64,000 bases of DNA from Gammaproteobacteria bacterium (GTDB lineage Bacteria > Pseudomonadota > Gammaproteobacteria > Steroidobacterales > Steroidobacteraceae), in contig PLUE01000069.1 of assembly GCA_003164785.1 (NCBI GenBank), positions 310,001 to 374,000 of the forward strand. The letters are read 5' to 3'. Position numbers and translations under genes: made by a program. How positions within the stretch are numbered: position 1 is the first letter of the stretch; every line of letters begins with the position of its first letter. The notes beneath the pieces were generated by a model. It saw nothing but the letters and a program-made list of their open reading frames with translations, ran no database searches and was not told the origin of the DNA. This document shows, in pieces, positions 35,030 to 43,336 of the stretch.

Positions 35030-37558
35030 CTAAGGAGCCGGCCTGCGCAGTTCCCGCAATGCTTCCGCGAGATAGGCGGCGGTTCTCCCGTGCTTCCCGG
35101 CCGCCACGGCGAAAGGAGTGCCGCTCGCCACGACGCGTCCACCCTCGTCGCCGGCGCCGGGTCCCATGTCGATGACCCAATCGCTGGCGGCGGCGACGCG
35201 CATCTCGTGCTCCGCCACGACCACGGTGTTGCCCGCGTCGACCAGCGCGTCCAATTGCACCATCAGTTTGTCGACATCGAACGGATGCAGCCCGATGGTG
35301 GGTTCATCGATCACGTACAAGGTGGAACCGCGCTGGACGCGTTGCAGTTCGGTGGCCAGCTTGATGCGCTGGGCTTCGCCGCCGGACAGTTCCGTCGCCG
35401 GCTGACCCAGTCGCAGGTACCCGAGACCGATGTCCTGCAGCAGCTTCAGTGTGTGATGCACGGTCGCCGCATCGCTGAAGAAATCCACGGCCTCGTCGAC
35501 CGACATGCCCAGCACCTCGGCTATGTTCTTGCCGCGGTAGGTAACCGCCAGCGTCTGCGGGTTGTAGCGTGCGCCGTGGCAGGTGGGGCAGGGGGCATAG
35601 ACGCTCGGCATGAACAATAACTCAACGCTCACCGACCCTTCGCCCTCGCAGGTCTCACAGCGTCCCTTGGCCACGTTGAAGGAAAAGCGGCCGGCATCGT
35701 AGCGCCTGGATTTCGCGGCCGGCGTGGCGGCAAACAGCGTGCGCACGGTGTCGAACAGTCCGGTGTAGGTCGCCAGGTTCGATCGCGGCGTGCGCCCGAT
35801 GGGCTTCTGGTCGATGGTGACCAGGCGCTTGATGGCGGCAAAGCCCGCGATGTGTCCGGCGACCGGGCCCTGTGCGGTGAGCTGGATGTCATCCTCGTCC
35901 TCGGGCGCGCCGCGCTCGCTGCCCAGTTTTGACGCCATCAACTCGACCAACGCCTGGCTGACCAGGCTCGACTTGCCCGAGCCCGAAACGCCTGTGACCG
36001 CCGTGAACACGCCGATCGGGAACTTCACATCCACGGCCTTCAGGCTGTTTCGGGTGATGCCCCGGAGTTCCAGCCAGCCCTTGGGCTGACGCAACGGACG
36101 ATCGACCGTGGGCCGCTGTCGGAGGTAGCGCGCCGTGTGCGACTCCGCCACCCGTTGCAAGCCGTCGAGCGGTCCGCTGTACAGCACCCGACCGCCGCGC
36201 TCACCGGCGTCGGGTCCCACGTCGACGATCCAGTCGGCGTGGCGCATGACGTCGAGGTCGTGTTCGACGACGAACAGCGAATTGCCGGCGCGGCGCAATT
36301 GATCGAATGCCGAGAGCAGCGCCTCGGTGTCGGCCGGATGCAGGCCGGCGGACGGTTCGTCCAGCACATAGACCACGCCGAACAGATTCGAGCGTATCTG
36401 GGTCGCGAGCCGCAGGCGCTGCAGCTCGCCGGGCGACAGCGTGGGCGTGCTCCGTTGCAGCGTCAGATAGCCGAGCCCGAGTTCCCGCAAGGTGGCGATC
36501 CTCTCGAGGATGTTGATCGCGATGCGTTGGGCCGCGATGCGTTTTTCCTCGGACAGGCTGGCCGTGCGGCCACCGGCGAATTTCCCCCGGGACGCCGGCC
36601 GAAAGACCCCGGCAAGCTCGGACAGCGACAACTGAGACATGGCGCCGATGTCGTAGTCGGCAAAGGTGACCTCGAGCGCCTCACGCTTCAGCCGCTTGCC
36701 GTCGCACGTGGAACAGAGGCTCCCCGTCATGAAGCGCGAGACCCGCTTCTTCATCAGCGCGCTCTGCGTGGTGGCGAAGGTGTGCAGCACATACTTGCGC
36801 GCACCCATGAAGGTCCCCTGATAGCTCGGCTCTGCCTTGCGACGCAGGGCGCGGCGCGTCTCCGCCGGGGTGTAGCCGGCATACACCGGCACGCTGGGTT
36901 GTTCGTCCGTGTACAGAATCCAGTCGCGTTCCTTCCTGGGCAGCTCGCGCCACGGGATGTCCACGTCGTGACCCATGGAGACCAGGATGTCGCGCAGATT
37001 CTGACCGCCCCAGGCAAGGGGCCAGGATGCGATGGCGCGCTCGCGAATGGTGAGCGAATCGTCCGGCACCATCGAGGCTTCGGTCACTTCGTACACGTAG
37101 CCCATGCCGTGACACGTGGGGCAGGCGCCTTGTGCGGTGTTGGGCGAGAAGTCTTCCGCGAACAGCATGGGTCGTCCGGCCGGATAGGCGCCCGCGCGCG
37201 AGTACAGCATGCGCAGCAGGTTCGACATGGTGGTCACGCTGCCGACGGAAGAGCGCGTGCTCGCCGTGCCGCGCTGCTGCTGCAGCGCGACGGCCGGCGG
37301 CAGACCGTCGATCGAGTCCACATCCGGCACGCCCACCTGATCGATGAGGCGGCGTGCGTAGGGAGCCACCGATTCGAAATAGCGACGCTGCGCCTCGGCG
37401 TACAAGGTCCCGAAGGCCAGCGACGATTTTCCAGAACCCGATACGCCGGTGAACACCACCAATGAATCGCGCGGTACATCGACGTCCACGTTCTTGAGAT
37501 TGTGATCGCGGGCGCCGCGCACCCGGACGAACTGACCCGGTTGAAACTTGGTGTTCAT
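35030..37558 (-). CDS. Class II UvrA-like excinuclease ATPase (UvrA2/DrrC type)
   Basis: 842 residues, shorter than canonical UvrA (~940) because the UvrB-binding insertion is absent, which defines class II. Two ABC ATPase halves are seen: Walker A FTGVSGSGKSSLAFGTLYAE and VTGVSGSGKSSLVSQAL, signatures LSPGELQRLRLATQI and LSGGEAQRIKLATELQ, and Walker B VYVLDEPSAGLHP and LYVIDEPTIGLHP. Zinc-finger cysteines are CPTCHGMGY, CSTCDGKRL, CETCEGEG and CPTCHGARY. The first signature reads SPGE rather than SGGE. Class II proteins are linked to tolerance of DNA-binding drugs. The ATG at 37558 is preferred to one seven codons upstream. Confidence 0.93.
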   Translation of the reverse strand: MNTKFQPGQFVRVRGARDHNLKNVDVDVPRDSLVVFTGVSGSGKSSLAFGTLYAEAQRRYFESVAPYARRLIDQVGVPDVDSIDGLPPAVALQQQRGTASTRSSVGSVTTMSNLLRMLYSRAGAYPAGRPMLFAEDFSPNTAQGACPTCHGMGYVYEVTEASMVPDDSLTIRERAIASWPLAWGGQNLRDILVSMGHDVDIPWRELPRKERDWILYTDEQPSVPVYAGYTPAETRRALRRKAEPSYQGTFMGARKYVLHTFATTQSALMKKRVSRFMTGSLCSTCDGKRLKREALEVTFADYDIGAMSQLSLSELAGVFRPASRGKFAGGRTASLSEEKRIAAQRIAINILERIATLRELGLGYLTLQRSTPTLSPGELQRLRLATQIRSNLFGVVYVLDEPSAGLHPADTEALLSAFDQLRRAGNSLFVVEHDLDVMRHADWIVDVGPDAGERGGRVLYSGPLDGLQRVAESHTARYLRQRPTVDRPLRQPKGWLELRGITRNSLKAVDVKFPIGVFTAVTGVSGSGKSSLVSQALVELMASKLGSERGAPEDEDDIQLTAQGPVAGHIAGFAAIKRLVTIDQKPIGRTPRSNLATYTGLFDTVRTLFAATPAAKSRRYDAGRFSFNVAKGRCETCEGEGSVSVELLFMPSVYAPCPTCHGARYNPQTLAVTYRGKNIAEVLGMSVDEAVDFFSDAATVHHTLKLLQDIGLGYLRLGQPATELSGGEAQRIKLATELQRVQRGSTLYVIDEPTIGLHPFDVDKLMVQLDALVDAGNTVVVAEHEMRVAAASDWVIDMGPGAGDEGGRVVASGTPFAVAAGKHGRTAAYLAEALRELRRPAP

Positions 37559-37711
37559 GGTGCGCGGGCGCAAGCCCAATGTGTGGTCGCGCGGCGGCCG
37601 TCGAGGCCGCCCGCCTCGGCGCTGAACGCGATAGGTTCCATGGGGTCTGTTGGATGTCCTAAAAACGTACTATATACGACATTCGGAGGCCCGTGCCGGT
37701 ATCCCGGTGCT

Positions 37712-37725
37712 CCGACATTAGTCGG
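37712..37725. promoter_or_regulatory. Dyad CCGAC-ATTA-GTCGG upstream of the uvrA2 gene
   Basis: A perfect 5-base inverted repeat (37712-37716 / 37721-37725) around 150 bases upstream of the class II UvrA start. A related CGACATT occurs at about 37677-37683. It might be an operator, but neither regulator nor target is known. Confidence 0.3.
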
Positions 37726-37794
37726 TCTCGATCGCAAAGAACTCGCTACAATCGCCGCGGTTCAGTCAACCATCGACGTGAGGTCTACCTGCCC

Positions 37795-37928
37795 GTGGAT
37801 TTAGGAACGGAAGAACGACGCGCCGTCGTGACCGGCGCTCGTCGGGTGGGCCAAGACGCTCGCCGCCGAAGTGGCCCATGACGGGCGGGATCATTCGAAT
37901 CGACGGCGGCATGATCCGCGGGGTGTGA
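37795..37928 (+). pseudogene. Collapsed short-chain dehydrogenase remnant in three frames
   Basis: Three recognisable SDR pieces lie in order within 134 bases, each in a different frame. They are VDLGTEERRAVVTGARR (beta-1 and cofactor loop, from a GTG at 37795), WAKTLAAEVA (helix after the YxxxK site, from 37847) and TGGIIRIDGGMIRGV followed by TGA (the typical SDR C-terminus, 37881-37928). About 200 residues are missing. No functional product is possible. Confidence 0.7.
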
Positions 37929-37958
37929 TGCGCAGCGATGCCTGCGCGTGACGGCCCA

Positions 37959-39278
37959 TCAGGCGGGGCGCGCCACCGTCGCCGCGGACGCCACGGTCGA
38001 ATAGCCGATGGCGCGCTTCTGATCCTCGATCACCGTCCTGGTGGCCCGGTAGGCATGCCACGTCGCCCAGAAGCCCGTGGGCGCCAGGACCAGCAACGCC
38101 AGCCGCAGCGACGCCGCGTCGGCGCCGTGGCTGCCGCCGAACCAATCGCTCAAGCTGCCGATGAATTGCGGCGCGATGATGAGGTTGAACACATTGCCCA
38201 CCAGCAAGGACCAGGCGATGAACATGGAGCGCATACGCTGCGGTGCCAGATTCTGCAGCAATCCCATGCACGGGCCGATGTAGAAATAGATCGCCGGAAT
38301 GAATATCCAGAACATGCACTTCGCGAACCACAGCGTGTGGGTGTAGAACGCGAGAAACGACGGGATGGTCGTGAAGCCGATGCCGATGACCAGCACCCAC
38401 AGCACGCGGCGCGGATCCACCATCGTCGGGCGCGACAACAGCCACGCGGTGCCGAGCGTCGCCAGGATGCCGCCGATCAAATGAATGGGCCCGGTGACGG
38501 CGCCGGCCTCGCCGACGTTCAGGCCATAGGTGCGGATCAGGAACGTGGGCGTCCACCAGATCAGTCCCCACCCCCATAACGAACAGACTCCGGTGGTCAT
38601 CATGACGTTGAACGCGGCGCGTTGGCTCCACATGAAACGCAACGAATCCAACATCGTCGGCTTGTGATTTTCGCTGCTGGCATCGAGGCGGCCGCGCACC
38701 GGCTCACGGATGGTCAGATAGACCACGATACCCGCGATCAAACCTGGCGCGCCCAGCACCAGAAATGCCGAGCGCCAGCCGTAGGCGTGAGCCACGGCGC
38801 CCGCCATGTCCGCGCCCAGCCACGCACCGATGGGTGCGCCGAGCGCGAGCACCGTGAAGGCCATCGGCCGTCGCCCGGCGGGGAAGCAGTCGGATAAAAT
38901 CGCCGACGACGGCGGCAGACCGCCGGCCTCGCCGATGCCGACGCCGATGCGCCCGAGCAGGAACTGCCAATAGGTGCGCGACAAGCCGCAGAGCACCGTG
39001 AAACCGGACCAGATGATGAGCGCGGCTGCCAGGATGTTGCGGCGATTCGAGCGATCCGCGAGCCATGAGATCGGCAGGCCGAACGTGACATAAAACAGCG
39101 CCAGCGGAATGCCGGTCAGGAATGCCACGCCCGCATCGGTCAGGTGCAATTCGAGCCGGATGGGTTCGAGCACCGTGGACACCACGTATCGGTCCGCGAT
39201 GTTGATGGCGTAGATCACACACGTCATGCCGAGCACATACCAGCGCTCGAGGGAGAAGGGTGCCTGAGATCGGTTCAT
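37959..39278 (-). CDS. MFS transporter
   Basis: 439 residues from the ATG at 39278 with 12 predicted helices. The N-terminal part (RWYVLGMTCVIYAINIADRY) and the loop LPISWLADRSNRRN with RIGVGIGEAGGLPPSSAIL match the Spinster/anion-cation symporter-like MFS branch common in proteobacteria. Substrate unknown. It is transcribed opposite to the SDR remnant upstream and the MDR gene downstream, as a single gene. Confidence 0.88.
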   Translation of the reverse strand: MNRSQAPFSLERWYVLGMTCVIYAINIADRYVVSTVLEPIRLELHLTDAGVAFLTGIPLALFYVTFGLPISWLADRSNRRNILAAALIIWSGFTVLCGLSRTYWQFLLGRIGVGIGEAGGLPPSSAILSDCFPAGRRPMAFTVLALGAPIGAWLGADMAGAVAHAYGWRSAFLVLGAPGLIAGIVVYLTIREPVRGRLDASSENHKPTMLDSLRFMWSQRAAFNVMMTTGVCSLWGWGLIWWTPTFLIRTYGLNVGEAGAVTGPIHLIGGILATLGTAWLLSRPTMVDPRRVLWVLVIGIGFTTIPSFLAFYTHTLWFAKCMFWIFIPAIYFYIGPCMGLLQNLAPQRMRSMFIAWSLLVGNVFNLIIAPQFIGSLSDWFGGSHGADAASLRLALLVLAPTGFWATWHAYRATRTVIEDQKRAIGYSTVASAATVARPA

Positions 39279-39448
39279 TTTCCGGCACCATACAGGGTCC
39301 GTACGCGTAACGCGACAGGACCGGGTAGGATGTCGGCGGGTCCCCAAAAAGCAGAGGTCGGTATGCGGCGATTTACCCTGGGCGGCGTGTTCGCTCGCTT
39401 CTGAGGCGCCGGCCCCGCGACGAGCGTCACGATGCGAAGGAAGGATCG

Positions 39449-40516
39449 ATGGCAATGATGAAGGCGGTGCTGCTGAGGGGCTATGGCGGCTTCGAGCAAC
39501 TCGACTATCGCGATGACGTTGCGGTGCCCGTTCCCGGCCCGGGGGACGTTCTGATTCGCATCGGTGCGGCGGGCGTCAACAACACGGACATCAACACGCG
39601 AACCGGCTGGTACTCGCGGACGGTCACCCTGGGCACGGCCGAGCCGGCAGCGCCCGTCGCCGGGGACGCCGCTGCGAGTTGGACGGGCGCGCCGCCCAGC
39701 TTTCCGCGAATCCAGGGCGCCGACGCCTGCGGCAGGATCGTCGGGGTCGGTGCGGGCGTCGATCCGCGGCGCATCGGCGCGCGCGTCCTGGTCGAACCCG
39801 TATTTCGAATTCCTGGCGCGCTCGATCGATACCGGGTGCTGTATTTCGGGTCTGAGACCGACGGCGCTTTCGCGCAATATACCTGTGTACCGACGGCATA
39901 TGCCCACGCCATTTCGAGTGCGCTCTCGGATGCCGAACTGGCGTCGTTTCCCTGTGCCTATGCGGCAGCGGAGAACATGCTCTCGCGATTGCACGTGGGC
40001 GCGGGCGAAACTGTCCTCATCACGGGTGCGTCTGGCGGCGTCGGCTCGGCGGCGGTGCAACTGGCCAAGCGCCGGGGAGCCACCGTGATCGCGATCGCGG
40101 GGGCGGAGAAGGCGGACGCGGTGCGTGCCCTGGGTGCGTCGATCGTCTTGGAGCGGGGCGCACGGCTGCCGGCGCTGGTCGGACGCGAACAGGTCGATGC
40201 GGTGGTCGATATCGTCGGCGGAGACCAATTTTGCGACCTGCTGGACACGCTGCGACGGGGCGGCCGGTACGCCACCGCCGGCGCAATCGGCGGACCCCTC
40301 GTCTCGCTGGATTTGCGCACGCTCTATTTGAAGGATCTGCGGCTCCTCGGCTGCACCGTGCTCGACGATGCCGTCTTCCCGAATCTCATCGGCTACATCG
40401 AGCGGGGAGAAATCAAGCCCGTCGTGGCCAGCATCCGTCCGCTCGGCGAGATCGTGCAGGCCCAGCAGGAGTTCGCGCTCAAGCGACACACGGGCAAGAT
40501 CGTGCTGATCCCCTGA
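39449..40516 (+). CDS. Zinc-independent MDR-family NADPH:quinone oxidoreductase-like alcohol dehydrogenase
   Basis: 355 residues. The GroES-like N-terminal domain (VLIRIGAAGVNNTDINTRTG) is followed by the nucleotide-binding motif VLITGASGGVGSAAVQLAKR and an ARALGA-type VRALGASIVLE. Ligands for the structural zinc are not apparent, which suits the quinone oxidoreductase / zinc-free MDR branch. AGGA lies upstream of the ATG at 39449; an in-frame ATG six bases later is also possible. The substrate is unknown. Confidence 0.9.
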   Translation: MAMMKAVLLRGYGGFEQLDYRDDVAVPVPGPGDVLIRIGAAGVNNTDINTRTGWYSRTVTLGTAEPAAPVAGDAAASWTGAPPSFPRIQGADACGRIVGVGAGVDPRRIGARVLVEPVFRIPGALDRYRVLYFGSETDGAFAQYTCVPTAYAHAISSALSDAELASFPCAYAAAENMLSRLHVGAGETVLITGASGGVGSAAVQLAKRRGATVIAIAGAEKADAVRALGASIVLERGARLPALVGREQVDAVVDIVGGDQFCDLLDTLRRGGRYATAGAIGGPLVSLDLRTLYLKDLRLLGCTVLDDAVFPNLIGYIERGEIKPVVASIRPLGEIVQAQQEFALKRHTGKIVLIP

Positions 40517-40544
40517 AGCGGGCCGTCCTCAGGGCGGCTCGTTC

Positions 40545-40712
40545 TTACGGCGCCTTGTCGAAAACCAACAAGGTCGACGTCGCCGACGCGCACAGTCGCC
40601 CGGTGGCATCGAGCAGCTTGGCCTCCGCGAACGCCACCCATTTGCCGACGGACAGCACGACTCCCTCCGCGCGCACCGGGCCGGTGTCGGCGGTCAGGCC
40701 AAGCCGTTCATC
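40545..40712 (-). pseudogene. C-terminal fragment of a hotdog-fold (PaaI-like) thioesterase
   Basis: 55 open codons read DERLGLTADTGPVRAEGV and then VGKWVAFAEAKLLDATGRLC with ASATSTLLVF, the usual last third of a PaaI-like acyl-CoA thioesterase, ending at TAA. The N-terminal two thirds, including the active-site helix, are absent. The fragment follows the OMF gene's TGA directly and in the same frame, with no start codon of its own. Confidence 0.65.
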
Positions 40713-42155
40713 TCAATGCCCGGCCGCGGTCAACGGCGCCGACTGCCAGCCGCCGCCCAACGCCTTCACCAGCAGGACGCTGGCATCCATGCGGCGCATT
40801 TCGATGTTCACGTTGGACAACTGCGCCTGCAGGTTGGTGGTCTCGTTGGTGGCGACTTCGAGGTACGTGACCAATCCCGCCTTGTAGCGATATTGCGCCT
40901 GCTGCAGCGCGTTGCCGGTCGCGGTCACGGCGGCCGACTGGCTCGTACTTTCCTGCTGCAGCTGTCGTAGTGCGGCCAGGTTGTCCTCGACCTCCTGGTA
41001 CGCCGTCAGCACGGTGTTGCGATAGTCGGCGACCTGCTCGTCGAAGGCGGCATGCGCCTGAGCGGACTCGGCACGATGCCGACCCGCGTCGAACACGGTG
41101 AGCACGCCACTCGGGCCCACCGACCACAGGCGGCTTGGTGCGCTGATCCAGTTCGCCGAATGAACGCTGTCGTAGCCGATCGCCGCCGCGAGGCTGAACT
41201 GCGGGAAATACGCGGCGCGCGCGACGCCCACATTGAAGTTGGCGGCGGCGACGCGCCGTTCCGCGCCGGCGACGTCCGGCCGTCGTTCGAGCAGCACCGA
41301 GGGCAGCCCCGGATCGATGACCGGCGGGGACGTATCCAGTGCAAGTGGGTTGGCGTCCACATGGAAGGTGGTGGGGCTTTCGCCGATCAGCACCGCGATG
41401 GCATGTTCGCTTTGCGCACGTTGCAGGTGCGTCTCCGCGGCCTGGGTGCGGGCGATCTCCAATTGGCCCTTGGCCTGTTCCACGTCCGCGAGGGCCGCGC
41501 CGCCGCCGTCGAACAAATGCTGGGTCAGGTCCAGTGACTTCGTATAGTCCTCGACCGTCCGATCGAGCAGCAGTTGCTGCGCGTCCTGGCCGCGCAGATT
41601 GAAATAATCCGTGGCCAATTCCGCATGCAGCGACAGGTCGAGGGTGGCGAGGTCGGCGGCGCTCGCCTGCTCGGTGGCCTTTGCGGCACTCACCGTGTTG
41701 CGTACGCGGCCCCAGAGATCGATCTCATAGGACAGATCCGCCTCGAGATCGAAGTTGCCGAGGGTCGGCGGCGAGCCGGGTAGAAATCGCGGCGAATTGA
41801 CCGAGGTGCGCGCGCGCTCGGCGGTCGAGCCGACGGTGAGGGTCGGGAACAGTCCGGCGCGTTGAATGCGGGTCTCGGCTCGCGCCTGCTGCAGGCGCGC
41901 AAATGCGGCCTTGATGTTCTGGTTGGCATCGCCGACCTTCGCCTCGAGTTCGTCGAGCTTGGGATCCCCGTAGATCGTCCACCACGCACCTCGCGCCATC
42001 GCGTCCATGGGTTCCGCCACTTTCCAGTCACCGTCTTCCTTGTAGGCCTGGGCCGGCGGCGCGCTGGCCGGCGGCGCCTTGTAGACCGGCGTGAACGAAC
42101 ATGCCGTCAACGTGCCGACCAGCAGCAGGGATGCAGTCGACGTCGGGCGGTTCAT
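40713..42155 (-). CDS. RND efflux outer-membrane lipoprotein (NodT/OprM family)
   Basis: 480 residues. A lipoprotein signal with lipobox LTAC (Cys19) is followed by the duplicated TolC-like coiled-coil fold: WWTIYGDPKLDELEAKVGDA, FDLEADLSYEIDLWGRVRNT, LPSVLLERRPDVAGAERRVA and AYQEVEDNLAALR. It forms the outer-membrane channel of a tripartite pump. The start overlaps the adaptor stop (ATGA); it is the last complete gene of the marR-RND-MFP-OMF operon. Confidence 0.94.
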   Translation of the reverse strand: MNRPTSTASLLLVGTLTACSFTPVYKAPPASAPPAQAYKEDGDWKVAEPMDAMARGAWWTIYGDPKLDELEAKVGDANQNIKAAFARLQQARAETRIQRAGLFPTLTVGSTAERARTSVNSPRFLPGSPPTLGNFDLEADLSYEIDLWGRVRNTVSAAKATEQASAADLATLDLSLHAELATDYFNLRGQDAQQLLLDRTVEDYTKSLDLTQHLFDGGGAALADVEQAKGQLEIARTQAAETHLQRAQSEHAIAVLIGESPTTFHVDANPLALDTSPPVIDPGLPSVLLERRPDVAGAERRVAAANFNVGVARAAYFPQFSLAAAIGYDSVHSANWISAPSRLWSVGPSGVLTVFDAGRHRAESAQAHAAFDEQVADYRNTVLTAYQEVEDNLAALRQLQQESTSQSAAVTATGNALQQAQYRYKAGLVTYLEVATNETTNLQAQLSNVNIEMRRMDASVLLVKALGGGWQSAPLTAAGH

Positions 42156-43336
42156 GTGGCCTTACCTGCAGGCTCGGAAGCGGGCGGTGCGACCCGCACC
42201 GGCACGCCGTCGATGATGGAGTCGGGCGGATTCACGACGACCTTGTCGTTGGTTTCGATGCCCGACAGTATCTCGATGGTGGCGCCGAAGTCGCGTCCCT
42301 GGACGATGCTCTTCAGCTTGATCTTGTTCTGTGCGTCGACGGTGGCGACCTGCAACCCGGCCGCGCGAAACAGCACGGTGTTGGCGGGTAGCCGCAGCGA
42401 TTCCGCATTGCCGCCCAGCTTGAAGTGGACTTCGGCGTACGCGCCGGGAAACACCTCGTGGCTAGCATTGTCGAGCTGCAATTCCACCTGCAGGGTGCGC
42501 AGGGTGGGATCGAGAGCGTTCGAGGTGCGAACGGTGGTCGCGGTGTACTTCTTGTTGGGCTGTTCCGAGAAGAGCAGTTCGGCCTGCATGCCCGGCTTGG
42601 CCGCCGCGGCATAGGACTCGGGCACCTGCACGTAGATGCGCAGCTTGTGCGTGTCGGCCATGCGGAACAGTTCCGTGCCCGAACTCTGGCCCGCATTGAT
42701 GAGCGCCCCGATGTCGGTGTTGCGCGCCGTGATGACGCCGTCGAACGGCGCGACGACCCGCTTGAACGATTCCAGATCGTGCAACCGACGCACGTTCGCG
42801 GCCGCGGAGTCCACGGCCGCCTTCTTGGCGGCAGAGTCTCCGGCCTTCTCATCCGCGTCCTGCTTGGAGACGGATTGCGTCTCCAGCAATCCCTGCCAGC
42901 GCTTGTTGGTGCTGCTGGACAGCGTCGCATTGGCCTGGGCCGTCTCGAGATCCGCCTCGGCCTGGGCGAGCTGTTGGTCCACCTCCGGTGTCTCCAGTTC
43001 CGCGAGCAACTGGCCCTTCTTGACCTCCGACCCGATGTCGGTATACCAGACCTTGAGGTAGCCGCTGGTGCGGGCAAAGATCGGCGCTTCCACGAACGCC
43101 TGGACCGTGCCCGGCAGCACCAGGTTCTCGCCCAGATCGCTGCGGTTGGCCGAGACGGTGTTCACCGTGGGCACGGCGTCGCGTTCCGTGTCCTTGGCGA
43201 GCGCGTCGCGCGCCATGATGCGGCTGATCTCGCCCCACGCGCCGAGGCAGAGGGCAACGACCAGCAGGGCCAGCGAGAAGAAACGAATCTTGCGCGACAA
43301 GTTCTTGTCGGTCTCGACTGAGGTTTGCTCAGACAT
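42152..43336 (-). CDS. RND efflux periplasmic adaptor (MFP) subunit
   Basis: 394 residues from the ATG at 43336, which overlaps the RND stop by eight bases. One N-terminal membrane anchor (FFSLALLVVALCLGAWG) is followed by a lipoyl/barrel-sandwich motif (APIFARTSGYLKVWYTDIGS and VKKGQLLAELETPEVDQQL). A coiled-coil hairpin covers residues ~105-165, and the second lipoyl half reads VVAPFDGVITARNTDIGALI. It bridges the inner-membrane pump and the outer-membrane channel. Confidence 0.94.
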   Translation of the reverse strand: MSEQTSVETDKNLSRKIRFFSLALLVVALCLGAWGEISRIMARDALAKDTERDAVPTVNTVSANRSDLGENLVLPGTVQAFVEAPIFARTSGYLKVWYTDIGSEVKKGQLLAELETPEVDQQLAQAEADLETAQANATLSSSTNKRWQGLLETQSVSKQDADEKAGDSAAKKAAVDSAAANVRRLHDLESFKRVVAPFDGVITARNTDIGALINAGQSSGTELFRMADTHKLRIYVQVPESYAAAAKPGMQAELLFSEQPNKKYTATTVRTSNALDPTLRTLQVELQLDNASHEVFPGAYAEVHFKLGGNAESLRLPANTVLFRAAGLQVATVDAQNKIKLKSIVQGRDFGATIEILSGIETNDKVVVNPPDSIIDGVPVRVAPPASEPAGKAT

